Shown here: positions 8,842 through 16,778 of the stretch, piece after piece
How positions within the stretch are numbered: the first letter of the stretch is position 1
Layout: each line of letters starts with the position of its first letter
Origin: Guptibacillus hwajinpoensis
Lineage (GTDB): Bacteria; Bacillota; Bacilli; Bacillales; Guptibacillaceae
Strand: one strand, 5' to 3'
Length of the DNA stretch: 64,000 nucleotides
NCBI RefSeq assembly: GCF_029277305.1
Contig: NZ_CP119526.1
Translations under genes and position numbers: made by a program
The notes under the pieces: model-generated
What the model was told of the DNA's origin: nothing
The model's input: the letters and a program-made list of their open reading frames with translations, nothing else
Databases searched by the model: none

Positions 8842-9810
8842 TTATTCTTTATTGCTTTTCGAAACAATCATTTCAAGATCACCCTCGAAATGGCATTCTT
8901 TCATTGTAGATGGAATGATAAAGTGATCTCCCTGGTTCAACGAGTAAGAAGCTTCACTTGACGTTATATTCCCCTCACCACTTAGTACACTTACGAGCAA
9001 ATAAGGATGATCAGAATGAAGAGCATATTCTCCGTCAACTTCCCAGCGGTACACAGTAAAATAATCCGAATTAACTAACTGGATTTGCGTAAGTCCATTC
9101 TCTTCAGTCGTAACAGGATGGAATGGAGGATCCTGATGCGGAATTGTAGATACATCAATGGATCGTTCAATATGCAACTCTCGAGTATTACCACTAGCAT
9201 CTTTGCGATCATAATCATAGACGCGATAAGTTGTATCAGAGCTTTGTTGGGTCTCAAGTATCATCGTTCCTGCACCAATGGCATGAATTGTACCGCTTGG
9301 AACAAAGTAGAATTCACCTGGTTCGATTGGTACGCGACGAAGAAGCTGGTCCCATTCTCCGTCTTCTATCATTTGTTCAAATGATTCTTTTGTTTGTGCG
9401 TGGTGACCAAATATTATTTCAGAACCTGGATCACAATCGATAATATACCAGCACTCTGTTTTGCCATAATTCTCGCCTTCAATTTCCCGTGCATATGTAT
9501 CATCAGGATGAACTTGTACAGATAAATCTCTGTCCGCATCAAGGATTTTAACTAACAGGGGAAAATGCTCTCCCGATTCATGACCAAATAGTTCTCGGTT
9601 GCTCTCCCATACTTCGTTCAGCTTTTTACCTGCAAGTGGTCCATTTCTAACTTCACTCGGACCATTTTCGTGAGCGGAAATACCCCAGCATTCTCCTGTC
9701 GTTTCCGATGGAATTGTGTAACCAAATACATCTCTTAGCTTTGTGCCTCCCCAAAGCCGATCTTTAAATTCAGGATTTAGAAAAAGCGGTTCATTTTGAT
9801 ACATCTTCAT
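8842..9810 (-). CDS. manA: Mannose-6-phosphate isomerase, class I
   Basis: A 322-residue cupin enzyme interconverting mannose-6-phosphate and fructose-6-phosphate in the cytosol. The zinc ligands of class I enzymes are visible: Gln and His in SVQVHPDD (Q99, H101), E119 in GKTECWYI and H176 in SGTIHAIG. The N-terminal NPEFKDRLWGG motif is also typical, and the length matches Bacillus ManA. It lies 16 bp downstream of the ROK kinase gene and is clearly co-transcribed. That pairing suggests entry of mannose or fructose into glycolysis, or supply of mannose phosphates for glycans. A terminator hairpin follows. Confidence 0.93.
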   Translation of the reverse strand: MKMYQNEPLFLNPEFKDRLWGGTKLRDVFGYTIPSETTGECWGISAHENGPSEVRNGPLAGKKLNEVWESNRELFGHESGEHFPLLVKILDADRDLSVQVHPDDTYAREIEGENYGKTECWYIIDCDPGSEIIFGHHAQTKESFEQMIEDGEWDQLLRRVPIEPGEFYFVPSGTIHAIGAGTMILETQQSSDTTYRVYDYDRKDASGNTRELHIERSIDVSTIPHQDPPFHPVTTEENGLTQIQLVNSDYFTVYRWEVDGEYALHSDHPYLLVSVLSGEGNITSSEASYSLNQGDHFIIPSTMKECHFEGDLEMIVSKSNKE

Positions 9811-9826
9811 GTCCCCTATCCGTTCG

Positions 9827-10735
9827 TTATTGTTCTACCATTCGGCGTCCGTGCATTGCTGCGCCAATAATCCCAGCTTTGTCATCTAGCTGAACAGGTT
9901 CAATTTCTATTTTCCCTCGCAAACCTTCATACACATACTGATTCACTTTCTCCTTAAGAAGTGGAAGAATCATCTCTTTCGCTTGCATGACCCCACCTCC
10001 TAGAATGAAAACGGCTGGATCTACGGAATGAGCAAGATTAGCGATCCCGATTGCTAGCGCATCAATAGCTTCATCTATAATGAAGATCGCTTCTTCATTT
10101 CCTTCCTCAGCAAGTTGAAAAACCTCTTCAGCTCCACCAGTAATGCCCATTCTTGCTTGTCCTTCTCGTGCAATCGATGTGCCAGATGCCAATGCTTCAA
10201 GCGACCCTGCATTCATGTTGGCATGCTTCTGTCCGCCGGGTTTAATAATCATATTTCCAATCTCTGCACTATAGCCGTGCTCACCTTGGATGAGACGATC
10301 GTCCTGAACATACCCACCGCCTATACCAGTACTCACTGTTATGTAAAACGAACTACTTCTTTTCTTACCGGCTCCGAATAGCGCTTCCCCAAGAGCGGCA
10401 GCATCTGCATCATTCACAAGGAATGTGGGAATATTTAGTTCTTCTTGAACAATAGACGTAATCGGAACATCTTTCCATCCAGGTAAATTAGGAGGTGCTA
10501 CCACAATACCATCAAATGGATTTAATGGACCAGGTGAGCCTATCCCGATTGATACAGCTGAATAGGCTTTTTTCACGTCCTTTATTAAAGCGATCATTCT
10601 TTTAATAATCGATTCATAGCCTGTTTCCGCATCTGTTGGAATTTGTTTAACGTTAAGCATCTGCCCCTTTTGATCTACAATCCCAACTCGAAGGTTCGTT
10701 CCTCCTAGATCCACTCCAATATAAACGTTCTCCAT
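9827..10735 (-). CDS. ROK-family sugar kinase (probable fructokinase/glucokinase)
   Basis: A 302-residue kinase with the phosphate-binding DLGGTN motif (9-14), GSPGPLN (66-72), catalytic Asp in VNDADAAALGE (D109) and STGIGGGY (135-142). The usual ROK zinc motif CxCGxxGCxE is replaced by GGQKHANMNAGSLEALASG, so this belongs to the zinc-independent branch. The partner manA points to mannose or fructose as substrate, as in gmuE/gmuF-type pairs; glucose is also possible. It is first in a two-gene operon. The 220-bp upstream gap, shared with the divergent DUF5317 gene, should hold both promoters. Confidence 0.85.
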   Translation of the reverse strand: MENVYIGVDLGGTNLRVGIVDQKGQMLNVKQIPTDAETGYESIIKRMIALIKDVKKAYSAVSIGIGSPGPLNPFDGIVVAPPNLPGWKDVPITSIVQEELNIPTFLVNDADAAALGEALFGAGKKRSSSFYITVSTGIGGGYVQDDRLIQGEHGYSAEIGNMIIKPGGQKHANMNAGSLEALASGTSIAREGQARMGITGGAEEVFQLAEEGNEEAIFIIDEAIDALAIGIANLAHSVDPAVFILGGGVMQAKEMILPLLKEKVNQYVYEGLRGKIEIEPVQLDDKAGIIGAAMHGRRMVEQ

Positions 10736-10955
10736 TGATCTAGCCCCCTCTTTTCTTTTCTATAATACTATCATGAATTTCCTTGATTAGGACATAGCTC
10801 ACATTCTATCTGTATACTCCTCTACAAAAGAGTACAAAAAAGAATATAAACTCGTGAAAACTGATAAATAAATACAATAATTTTCAGAAAATTATTCCTA
10901 ACCAACTCTTCCTTTGGTAAACTAGTACTAAATTCTTATAAATAAGGTGACGTAA

Positions 10956-11543
10956 ATGGTATTTGACGGAATTATATTGTCTATCCTTATCGGTTTCCTG
11001 CGAAGAGGAAGCATAAAAGGATTTGCCTATCTATCATTTCGAGCGGGTTGGATTTTCCCTTTATTACTTCTTGTCGAAATCCTTGTTTTTGCATTCCAAA
11101 CTTCTTATTCCTGGGTAGCTACTCTAAGCGCTCCCCTATTTATGATCATCTACATAGTAGGGCTTATCTTTCTCTGGCTAAATAGAAAGATGAACATCGG
11201 AATATTGCTTCTCTTTATTGGTGTTCTTTTGAATTTCATTGTTATGTTCGTAAACGGAGGGCGCATGCCAGTTTCACTTGAAGCTGCAACCATTCTCGAC
11301 CCAGCGTATGCTGAAGCCATCAAAAATGGTTTGTATGGAAAGCATGCTGTTCTAACAGATCACACATTAGTCGGTTTCCTAGGTGACGTAATCCCGATTA
11401 CTGACCCCTATCCAAAAGATCAAGTCATTAGCATTGGCGACATTGTTATGAATATCGGAATTTTCATTTTCATACAGCACGTTATGGTCAAGACCAATCA
11501 TCCAGAAGAAGTCCTCACCTCGACCCAAATTGAAGGGAGGTGA
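10956..11543 (+). CDS. DUF5317 membrane protein
   Basis: A 195-residue protein with five hydrophobic segments and the conserved extramembrane pattern of DUF5317: NGGRMPVS, then GKHAVLTDHT, FLGDVIPI and ISIGDIVMNIGIF. The biochemical role of the family is unknown. An AAGGTGA ribosome site precedes the ATG. The stop codon at 11541-11543 overlaps the ribosome site of the following micro-ORF, and a GGDEF/HD-GYP gene comes next on the same strand. A role with the c-di-GMP enzyme is suggested by position only. Confidence 0.8.
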   Translation: MVFDGIILSILIGFLRRGSIKGFAYLSFRAGWIFPLLLLVEILVFAFQTSYSWVATLSAPLFMIIYIVGLIFLWLNRKMNIGILLLFIGVLLNFIVMFVNGGRMPVSLEAATILDPAYAEAIKNGLYGKHAVLTDHTLVGFLGDVIPITDPYPKDQVISIGDIVMNIGIFIFIQHVMVKTNHPEEVLTSTQIEGR

Positions 11544-11549
11544 ACGTGT

Positions 11550-11651
11550 ATGGAACGTAAAGAAGGAATTAAGCTAACAGGTATCCTTATGAATATTGCT
11601 ATTATTACTACAGCTGTTATTGCACTAACTTCTGGATTTAAATTGGTTTAA
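11550..11651 (+). CDS. 33-residue single-TM micropeptide
   Basis: The frame reads MERKEGIKLTGILMNI, then a hydrophobic stretch and SGFKLV before a TAA. A charged N terminus precedes one membrane-spanning segment of about 20 residues. A near-perfect GGGAGGTGA ribosome site sits 9 bases upstream and overlaps the stop of the DUF5317 gene, so translational coupling is likely. I do not recognise the peptide. Its placement between a DUF5317 protein and a c-di-GMP enzyme argues for a real small gene. Confidence 0.6.
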   Translation: MERKEGIKLTGILMNIAIITTAVIALTSGFKLV

Positions 11652-11659
11652 TACGAAGG

Positions 11660-11680
11660 GAGAAGCTTAACTAGCTTCTC
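11660..11680 (+). terminator. Hairpin between micro-ORF and c-di-GMP gene
   Basis: GAGAAGCT / AGCTTCTC with a 5-base loop, followed by TTAAAAAA rather than a T-run. It may be a weak terminator or a processing hairpin separating the two parts of the module. Confidence 0.4.
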
Positions 11681-11715
11681 TTAAAAAACTACATTTAAAT
11701 GAGCGTGATAGAGAC

Positions 11716-13557
11716 ATGAAGGGCATATTTCAGAAAAACTCACAAGTTGTAGGCGCATATATACTATTAGCTTCAATCGCAGGAACAACTTTGTTTACCA
11801 CACAATACTTGCTTTCATTTACATCGCCAAACTGGAGTCTGGCCTTCACGTTTATAGTAGCCATTCTACTTCTTAATCACTATACAATTCTTCTACCGCC
11901 TAGCGGAAATTCACTCTCAATGGATTCCTCTATCTATTTGGCAGTATTATTTGTACTTGGACTGAACTTGGCACTTACAATCTTGCTCGTAACCTCGATC
12001 ATCTATGCCTTATTTAAAAGGAGCGTTGTTTGGTGGAAGCACCTCTTTAACTTCTCTATTTATAGCATTATGATTGTTGGCGCTTATGAGATTTTCATCC
12101 TTTCAGGTGGAGCACCTGAATCGCTATCATTTTATAACGTAACGAGTTATATTTCTTCATTAAGCATCTACTTTCTATTAAATGTCTTATTAATAGGTAT
12201 TTTCTTTCTCCTTACAGCAACGGAAAACTTATTAACTATTTTTCACAGCATTTTTAAAGAAACGATATCAAGTTATTTAATAACACTCGTCCTTTCACTA
12301 ATTCTTGTTTTATTAATGCAACAGGAAATTATCATTGGTCTCGTACTATTTACTTCAGTAGCGGTTCTACTTTCTATGTCATTCAAGCAATATTTTGAAT
12401 TATACTTGGAAGTCTCTCAAAAAGCCGATGTCGATCATCTAACAGAGTTGTACAATCATGGTTATTTCAAATCCCTTTTAGAAGAAGAGATTCGAACGGC
12501 TAGAGCAACAGGTCAACCGATTTCCATAGGGCTCATTGACCTAGACGATTTCAAAAAGTACAACGACCAACATGGCCACTTACAGGGAGATAAATTGCTC
12601 AAGCACTTTGGAGCTGAACTAAAAAAGAATGCGAGTGAATCATCTACCGCTGCAAGGTATGGTGGCGAAGAGTTCGCCATATTAATGCCCGGGAAAACGG
12701 AGCTTGAGGCTTATCATTTTGTGAACCAATTCCGGAAGACAGTAAATGATATTTATTTCAAAGGTGTCGAAATTCTACCGCACGGCTGTTTATCCTTTTC
12801 AGCAGGCGTCGTTCAATTCAATAAAGATATGTTCCACACGTCTGAAGTGCTTGAGAAAGCAGATCAAGCGATGTATTACGCTAAGACAAAAGGCAAAAAC
12901 AACGTCTGTATTTACAAAGCAGAACACATGGCGAGAGAAATGCACTACAATAAGAACGAAATGGAGCTCCTAGAGCAACAGTTGAAAATCTTCCTATATA
13001 AAGATGTTTACACGTACAAACATAGTCGACGAGTATATGAATACGCCATTGAGTTTAGTTCGAAGCTTAACTTAAACGCAACTGATGAGAAGACACTGGT
13101 GATGGGTGCCTTAATTCATGACATTGGTAAACTTGAAATACCACGTGACGTTATCAATAAAGTGGGGAAACTCACAAAAGATGAATGGACCATGGTTCAA
13201 AAACACGTGATTTGGGGTAGGGAAATTGTCGCAACCAACCGAGAGCTTCACCATCTCCTGCCACTAGTCGAGCTCCACCATGAACGTTATGATGGCAAAG
13301 GCTATCCTTATGGACTAAGCGGAGAAGAAATCCCAAGACTTGTGCGGATGCTAACAATCATTGATTCTTTTGACGCAATGACCACAGAAAGACCTTACCA
13401 AACAACCAAATCATTTAATGAAGCCATTATAGAGTTAGAGAAATGCGCAGGAACACAGTTCGATCGCGAGCTTGTTCAACAGTTTATTCCAGTGATCAAA
13501 GAAAATCCAACACTGTACGAGAAAACAAATGAAGAAACCGTTCATATTGGTATGTAA
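11716..13557 (+). CDS. Membrane GGDEF / HD-GYP c-di-GMP enzyme
   Basis: A 613-residue protein: about eight membrane helices (10-225), a GGDEF domain (235-402) and an HD-GYP domain (420-600). The cyclase site is intact (GGEEF, 316-320; DLDDFKKYND, 275-284). No RxxD inhibitory site is seen five residues before it. The phosphodiesterase has HDIGK (468-472) and HHERYDGKGYP (521-531), also intact. It can therefore in principle both make and break c-di-GMP at the membrane. The membrane part is probably a sensor. It follows the DUF5317 gene and the micropeptide. The ribosome site is weak, suggesting low expression. Confidence 0.92.
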   Translation: MKGIFQKNSQVVGAYILLASIAGTTLFTTQYLLSFTSPNWSLAFTFIVAILLLNHYTILLPPSGNSLSMDSSIYLAVLFVLGLNLALTILLVTSIIYALFKRSVVWWKHLFNFSIYSIMIVGAYEIFILSGGAPESLSFYNVTSYISSLSIYFLLNVLLIGIFFLLTATENLLTIFHSIFKETISSYLITLVLSLILVLLMQQEIIIGLVLFTSVAVLLSMSFKQYFELYLEVSQKADVDHLTELYNHGYFKSLLEEEIRTARATGQPISIGLIDLDDFKKYNDQHGHLQGDKLLKHFGAELKKNASESSTAARYGGEEFAILMPGKTELEAYHFVNQFRKTVNDIYFKGVEILPHGCLSFSAGVVQFNKDMFHTSEVLEKADQAMYYAKTKGKNNVCIYKAEHMAREMHYNKNEMELLEQQLKIFLYKDVYTYKHSRRVYEYAIEFSSKLNLNATDEKTLVMGALIHDIGKLEIPRDVINKVGKLTKDEWTMVQKHVIWGREIVATNRELHHLLPLVELHHERYDGKGYPYGLSGEEIPRLVRMLTIIDSFDAMTTERPYQTTKSFNEAIIELEKCAGTQFDRELVQQFIPVIKENPTLYEKTNEETVHIGM

Positions 13558-13560
13558 GAG

Positions 13561-13852
13561 AAAGAGGCTGGGACATAAGTAAATAACAATGAGAAAGACC
13601 CGAACAATTCATTTGAATTAGGTCGGGTCTTTCGTAATTTACAGATAAACAACCGCTTCGCCAACATACTTCGCTTTCCGCGGGCACGGCCTCAGTCTCC
13701 TCAGAAAGCAAAAAACGCTTTCTTGCGGGGTCTTCGGACTCGTGCTGTTCCCGCAGGAGTCTACGTATGTTGGCTACGCTAAGGTCTTACTCTTAACATT
13801 CAATATTCGCGATTTCCTTCATGTATTTTAGTTTTGTCCCAGCCTCTTTTTT
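13561..13852. repeat. Long inverted-repeat element with GAGGCTGGGACA ends
   Basis: AAAGAGGCTGGGACA at 13561-13575 is matched by TGTCCCAGCCTCTTTTTT ending at 13852. Between the arms lie a terminator hairpin (13593-13633) and a GC-rich repeat: GCCAACATAC near 13660 pairs with GTATGTTGGC near 13765. The GC-rich core (TTCGCTTTCCGCGGGCACGG) belongs to a different family from the AAGGCTCTTTT element. No gene is seen inside. Confidence 0.7.
13593..13633 (+). terminator. Terminator after GGDEF/HD-GYP gene
   Basis: GAAAGACCCGA pairs with TCGGGTCTTTC around a 19-base loop, 36 bp after the stop codon. Confidence 0.7.
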
Positions 13853-13887
13853 AATTTAGATTGTTTTATAGAAAATGTGGTTTAACA

Positions 13888-13995
13888 GGTTGTTACGTTT
13901 GAAACAAGTAAATCAAAAACCACAGTTAGTCGATTGGAGCGGAAATTCATTCACTCTTTCAGCAACAATGTCGATGAGAAGAGCCTTTTTAAAAG
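13888..13995 (+). repeat. MITE-like element, second internally deleted copy
   Basis: AAACCACAG...GATTGGAGCGGAAATTCA is followed directly by the element's right end (CAACAATGTCGATGAGAAGAGCC). The deletion removed everything between the two direct GGAGCGGAA copies that flank the hairpin core in full elements, leaving one GGAGCGGAA. Confidence 0.7.
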
Positions 13996-14024
13996 GATTA
14001 TTTTTGGGGAAGAATTTTAGTAGA

Positions 14025-14170
14025 AAACACCACACTTCGCTAATTGAAGCGGAAGGAGGCTCGACTCCTGTGGGACTAGCGGGACAGGTGAGACCCCACA
14101 GGAGCGTTAGCGACGAGGAGGCTCACCGCCCGCCCCACGGAAAGCGAGCATCCTGGAGCGGAAATTCACC
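14025..14170 (+). repeat. MITE-like element, full core copy 3
   Basis: The complete core runs from CCACACTTCGCTAATTGAAG through the nested hairpin arms to CATCCTGGAGCGGAAATTC. The outer end is diverged (TTTTTTATAAACTTTTG instead of the usual CAATGTCTACG). It sits next to a deleted copy. The 678-bp gap 13558-14235 consists of these repeats and shows no convincing gene. Confidence 0.75.
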
Positions 14171-14235
14171 ACTACTTTTTTATAAACTTTTGTTAAAAGC
14201 TAATATAATTAAATCCTCCCCCTCTAATTAATCAG

Positions 14236-15339
14236 TCAAATGGTAAATTGAATCAATAATATGAGCGCTACCGGTAGAAACAGGATAAGGTAACCAATTG
14301 GGTTTGCTAAATTTATTGTATAGCCTATACCAAACCGTTTTTCTACAAAGATAGATGGGTCATTTGGATTATAGTAGATAAGCCCACCTTTCCAATAGCG
14401 ATCCTCATCTATACTATCCTGCTTTTTGGTATGATCCATCACTAGCGTTCCTTCTAAATCGGAATCCACTTTTCCAACCTTGATCGCCAAGCCTAGTGCA
14501 CCAGCTAAAATGATTGCGAAAAAGGCAAATGGGACAAGCATTAAGACGGAATCGTTGAATAAGTTCTCATATAGTAAATTCAGCTGTAAAAAGCTAAACA
14601 AAATTGTTAAGAGTATGTTAGTGATAAATAAAAACCAGCTCGTATATTTACGTAACCGCAATTGTCTTAGCTTTGCTGAAGTGACATTAGCTGCGTTCAG
14701 CTTAATTCCAGATCTCTTTGTATAATAATTAATTCCAAAAAACATCGTTTGAAAGATGAACAAAATCAAAGGCAAGCTTATAACAGACATCCAACTTTTA
14801 TCCGTAAAAGCATCAGGCTGACCATTCGGCCCCCAATGAGTTGGGATTTGGTTAGGTAATTGGTCAAACAATTGCGCTGATAAAATAATAAGCATAACCG
14901 TAATTAGTGATGGAATTAGATGTACGTATGAAGGTAGCATTTCATCCTTTGAGCGCAATGCTAAATCCGCAACACGAACTTGCTTGACTCCACGAAACCA
15001 TTCTTCTCTTTTTTTAAGATTCATCGTTTTATAATGGAAATAAAAATAAAGGGACAAGCTTGTTAGTAAGACGACAAAAAGTGAAATCATACCAAAAAGG
15101 ACAAGTTTCGTTTCTTCCATGGCGCTTTGATTCCCCAAAATATAGCTAATCATTACAGTGATTCCTACTAAAAATGTAAGAATGGCATATTTACGTTTAT
15201 AAGATTGAAGCATAGGATGACTTGCTTGCTCATACGGAATAGTCACTCCAAAAACGACAGTTCTCTTTATCAAAAATGGGATGGCTACCTGAATGACACT
15301 TATAAATAAAATCGTAATCAACAACATGGTAAATGCCAT
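14236..15339 (-). CDS. DUF1648/DUF5808 membrane protein
   Basis: A 367-residue protein with about nine membrane segments. It carries the DUF1648 signature LPNQIPTHWGPNGQPDAF near the middle and a C-terminal DUF5808 motif (RYWKGGLIYYNPNDPSIFV). Family members include SdpI-like immunity or signalling proteins, but no specific role can be read here. An AAAGGAGGAT ribosome site overlaps the end of the upstream GntR gene, and only 2 bp separate the genes. The protein is therefore probably the sole target of that regulator. Confidence 0.82.
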   Translation of the reverse strand: MAFTMLLITILFISVIQVAIPFLIKRTVVFGVTIPYEQASHPMLQSYKRKYAILTFLVGITVMISYILGNQSAMEETKLVLFGMISLFVVLLTSLSLYFYFHYKTMNLKKREEWFRGVKQVRVADLALRSKDEMLPSYVHLIPSLITVMLIILSAQLFDQLPNQIPTHWGPNGQPDAFTDKSWMSVISLPLILFIFQTMFFGINYYTKRSGIKLNAANVTSAKLRQLRLRKYTSWFLFITNILLTILFSFLQLNLLYENLFNDSVLMLVPFAFFAIILAGALGLAIKVGKVDSDLEGTLVMDHTKKQDSIDEDRYWKGGLIYYNPNDPSIFVEKRFGIGYTINLANPIGYLILFLPVALILLIQFTI

Positions 15340-15341
15340 TG

Positions 15342-15716
15342 TTAATCCTCCTTTATATTGTTCATAATCGTTGTGATCAATCTTTGCAGTTCTTCTTCTT
15401 TCATTCCTCTCACGAGTGCCTCCGCTAAAAGCGGTCTAAACTCTGCTGACATTAATGCAAGTCGCTGATTCGAGACACCTTCATCGACGATAATAACAGC
15501 GCCTTTTTTCGGAACGATTTCAATGATCTCCTTTGAAACGAGTTCGTGATAGCTCTTGTTTACCGTGTGCATGTTGACTCCAAGATCTCCAGCTAATGCG
15601 CGAACAGAAGGTAATGTGTCACCTGTCGAAAGATCTCCTCTTGCAATAGCCTCCATAATCTCATTCCGTAACTGTAAATATATTGGCACGGTTGATTCTG
15701 GATCAATCGTTAGCAT
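15342..15716 (-). CDS. GntR-family regulator (YtrA-like, short)
   Basis: A 124-residue regulator. The winged helix-turn-helix covers residues 8-75 (VPIYLQLRNEIMEAIARG, LPSVRALAGDLGVNMHTVNK). The small C-terminal helix region is typical of the YtrA subfamily, which lacks a large ligand domain. It is first in the operon with the DUF1648 membrane protein. Two palindromic sites upstream (15768-15816) are probable autoregulatory operators. The ribosome site before the ATG is weak. Confidence 0.88.
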   Translation of the reverse strand: MLTIDPESTVPIYLQLRNEIMEAIARGDLSTGDTLPSVRALAGDLGVNMHTVNKSYHELVSKEIIEIVPKKGAVIIVDEGVSNQRLALMSAEFRPLLAEALVRGMKEEELQRLITTIMNNIKED

Positions 15717-15767
15717 CTAAATCCCATCCAATCTTTGGTTTTCTTTTATACGTAAACCACAACTTTT

Positions 15768-15816
15768 TGTTCTATATATACTATAACAAAACTGTTCTAT
15801 ATTGTGTATAACAAAA
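15768..15816 (-). promoter_or_regulatory. Two phased operator-like palindromes upstream of GntR
   Basis: GTTCTATATATACTATAAC and GTTCTATATTGTGTATAAC form two dyad-like sites exactly 25 bp apart, each within a longer direct repeat TGTTCTATAT...TATAACAAAA. They lie 52-100 bp upstream of the regulator start. They are plausible operators for the GntR protein overlapping its promoter; binding is inferred. Confidence 0.5.
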
Positions 15817-15869
15817 TTAGCACACAAAAAAGTTTAGGCTATTCCAAAACTTTTTTGTGTGCTAATTTT
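15813..15869. terminator. Perfect 23-bp inverted repeat
   Basis: Arms 15813-15835 and 15847-15869 are perfectly complementary (AAAATTAGCACACAAAAAAG and on). The 11-base loop is AGGCTATTCCA. The A/T-rich stem base could terminate transcription in either direction, separating pcp from the GntR promoter. The left arm overlaps the end of the second operator. Confidence 0.65.
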
Positions 15870-15876
15870 TATGTTA

Positions 15877-15905
15877 AAAAGCTGACCCGTCGCGGATCAG
15901 CTTTT
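15877..15905 (-). terminator. pcp terminator
   Basis: AAAAGCTGA-CCCG / CGGA-TCAGCTTTT hairpin located 29 bp after the pcp stop. On the minus strand it ends in TTTTTAAC. Confidence 0.75.
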
Positions 15906-15933
15906 GCTTCATTTATCATTAGAAGGATGAACG

Positions 15934-16542
15934 TTAATCATCGGAGAGTGCATAAATCATAAGCTTAATCGAATCACGAATGCTAGTATACGGAAATCCT
16001 GTGTGTGCTGAATGATGAAGCGTCATCTCGAATGTAGGAGGGACATGAATGAATCCTGCAGGAATGTCCATTTCTTTTTGTTCAAGAGCGTAAAGGACAC
16101 TATACATCACATTGTTGCAAAGATACGTACCAGCTGTATTTGAAACCTCTGCTGGAATGCCATTTTCTACAAGCGCATCGGTCATTTTCTTAATTGGGAG
16201 CGTTGAGAAATATGCAGCAGGTCCGCCTTTAACGATGGGTTGATCAACAGGAGCATTCCCAGAGTTATCTTCAACACTATCATTGACGTTAATGGCAATC
16301 CGTTCAGGTGTGACCTTCGTTCGATCAGCAGCAAGTCCAAGCATCATAATAGCAGCAGGTTCACATTGATCAACGTATTCAATCAACATCTCTGCTGCCC
16401 TTTCAAAATCGACCGGAAGAACACGAGAAATAACCTCAAATTCTCCGACTACCTCTTCGTCTAGTTCAAGAACAATTTGTTCTGTAGGATTGTGACGATT
16501 CTCTAAAAAAGGTTCAAATCCAGTTAAGAGTAATTTGCTCAT
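15934..16542 (-). CDS. pcp: Pyroglutamyl-peptidase I
   Basis: A 202-residue cytosolic cysteine peptidase of family C15 that removes N-terminal pyroglutamate from peptides. The full catalytic triad is visible: E80 in TPERIAIN, C142 in AGTYLCNNVMY and H166 in FIHVP. The N terminus LLTGFEPF is the family signature. The length fits B. subtilis Pcp. It is a single gene with its own terminator. The divergent neighbour is an Fe-alcohol dehydrogenase; no functional link is apparent. Confidence 0.95.
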   Translation of the reverse strand: MSKLLLTGFEPFLENRHNPTEQIVLELDEEVVGEFEVISRVLPVDFERAAEMLIEYVDQCEPAAIMMLGLAADRTKVTPERIAINVNDSVEDNSGNAPVDQPIVKGGPAAYFSTLPIKKMTDALVENGIPAEVSNTAGTYLCNNVMYSVLYALEQKEMDIPAGFIHVPPTFEMTLHHSAHTGFPYTSIRDSIKLMIYALSDD

Positions 16543-16671
16543 CCTGCATTCTCCTTTCTCATAGTAGCGACAAGTTAGAAGGAAGATCTTCTATTATTAT
16601 ATACTGTGTATTACCTAAATCAGCGTAGTTCAACCTTGTAATTATAGTAAATTTTTACCACTAATTGAGAA

Positions 16672-16714
16672 GGTGTCTCCGGTGACGGGTCTGTCCCCCA
16701 CTGCTTTAAAGCAG
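16672..16714. repeat. Small repeat with GGGTCTGTCCCCC and a palindrome
   Basis: GGTGTCTCCGGTGACGGG followed by TCTGTCCCCC, then the perfect palindrome CTGCTTTAAAGCAG (16701-16714). It resembles a decayed relative of the two-hairpin cassettes (GTGTCC... plus GGGTC...CCCC) but is too diverged to be sure. Confidence 0.4.
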
Positions 16715-16778
16715 GGATCGATATCTTCAATCGAGAATGCTTAGTTATAGAAATGAGATAATCTGAGGAGGACGCTAC

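Noticed and set aside
13875..14231. 118-residue open frame on the plus strand
   Set aside because: It runs through two MITE-like copies; its text (SRKHHTSLIEAEGG and similar) is the translation of the repeat, and there is no ribosome site.
16672..16714. Full copy of the two-hairpin cassette
   Set aside because: Only the rough GTGTCTCC and GGGTCTGTCCCCC text is similar; the stems do not pair as in true copies, so it is listed only as a possible decayed relative.
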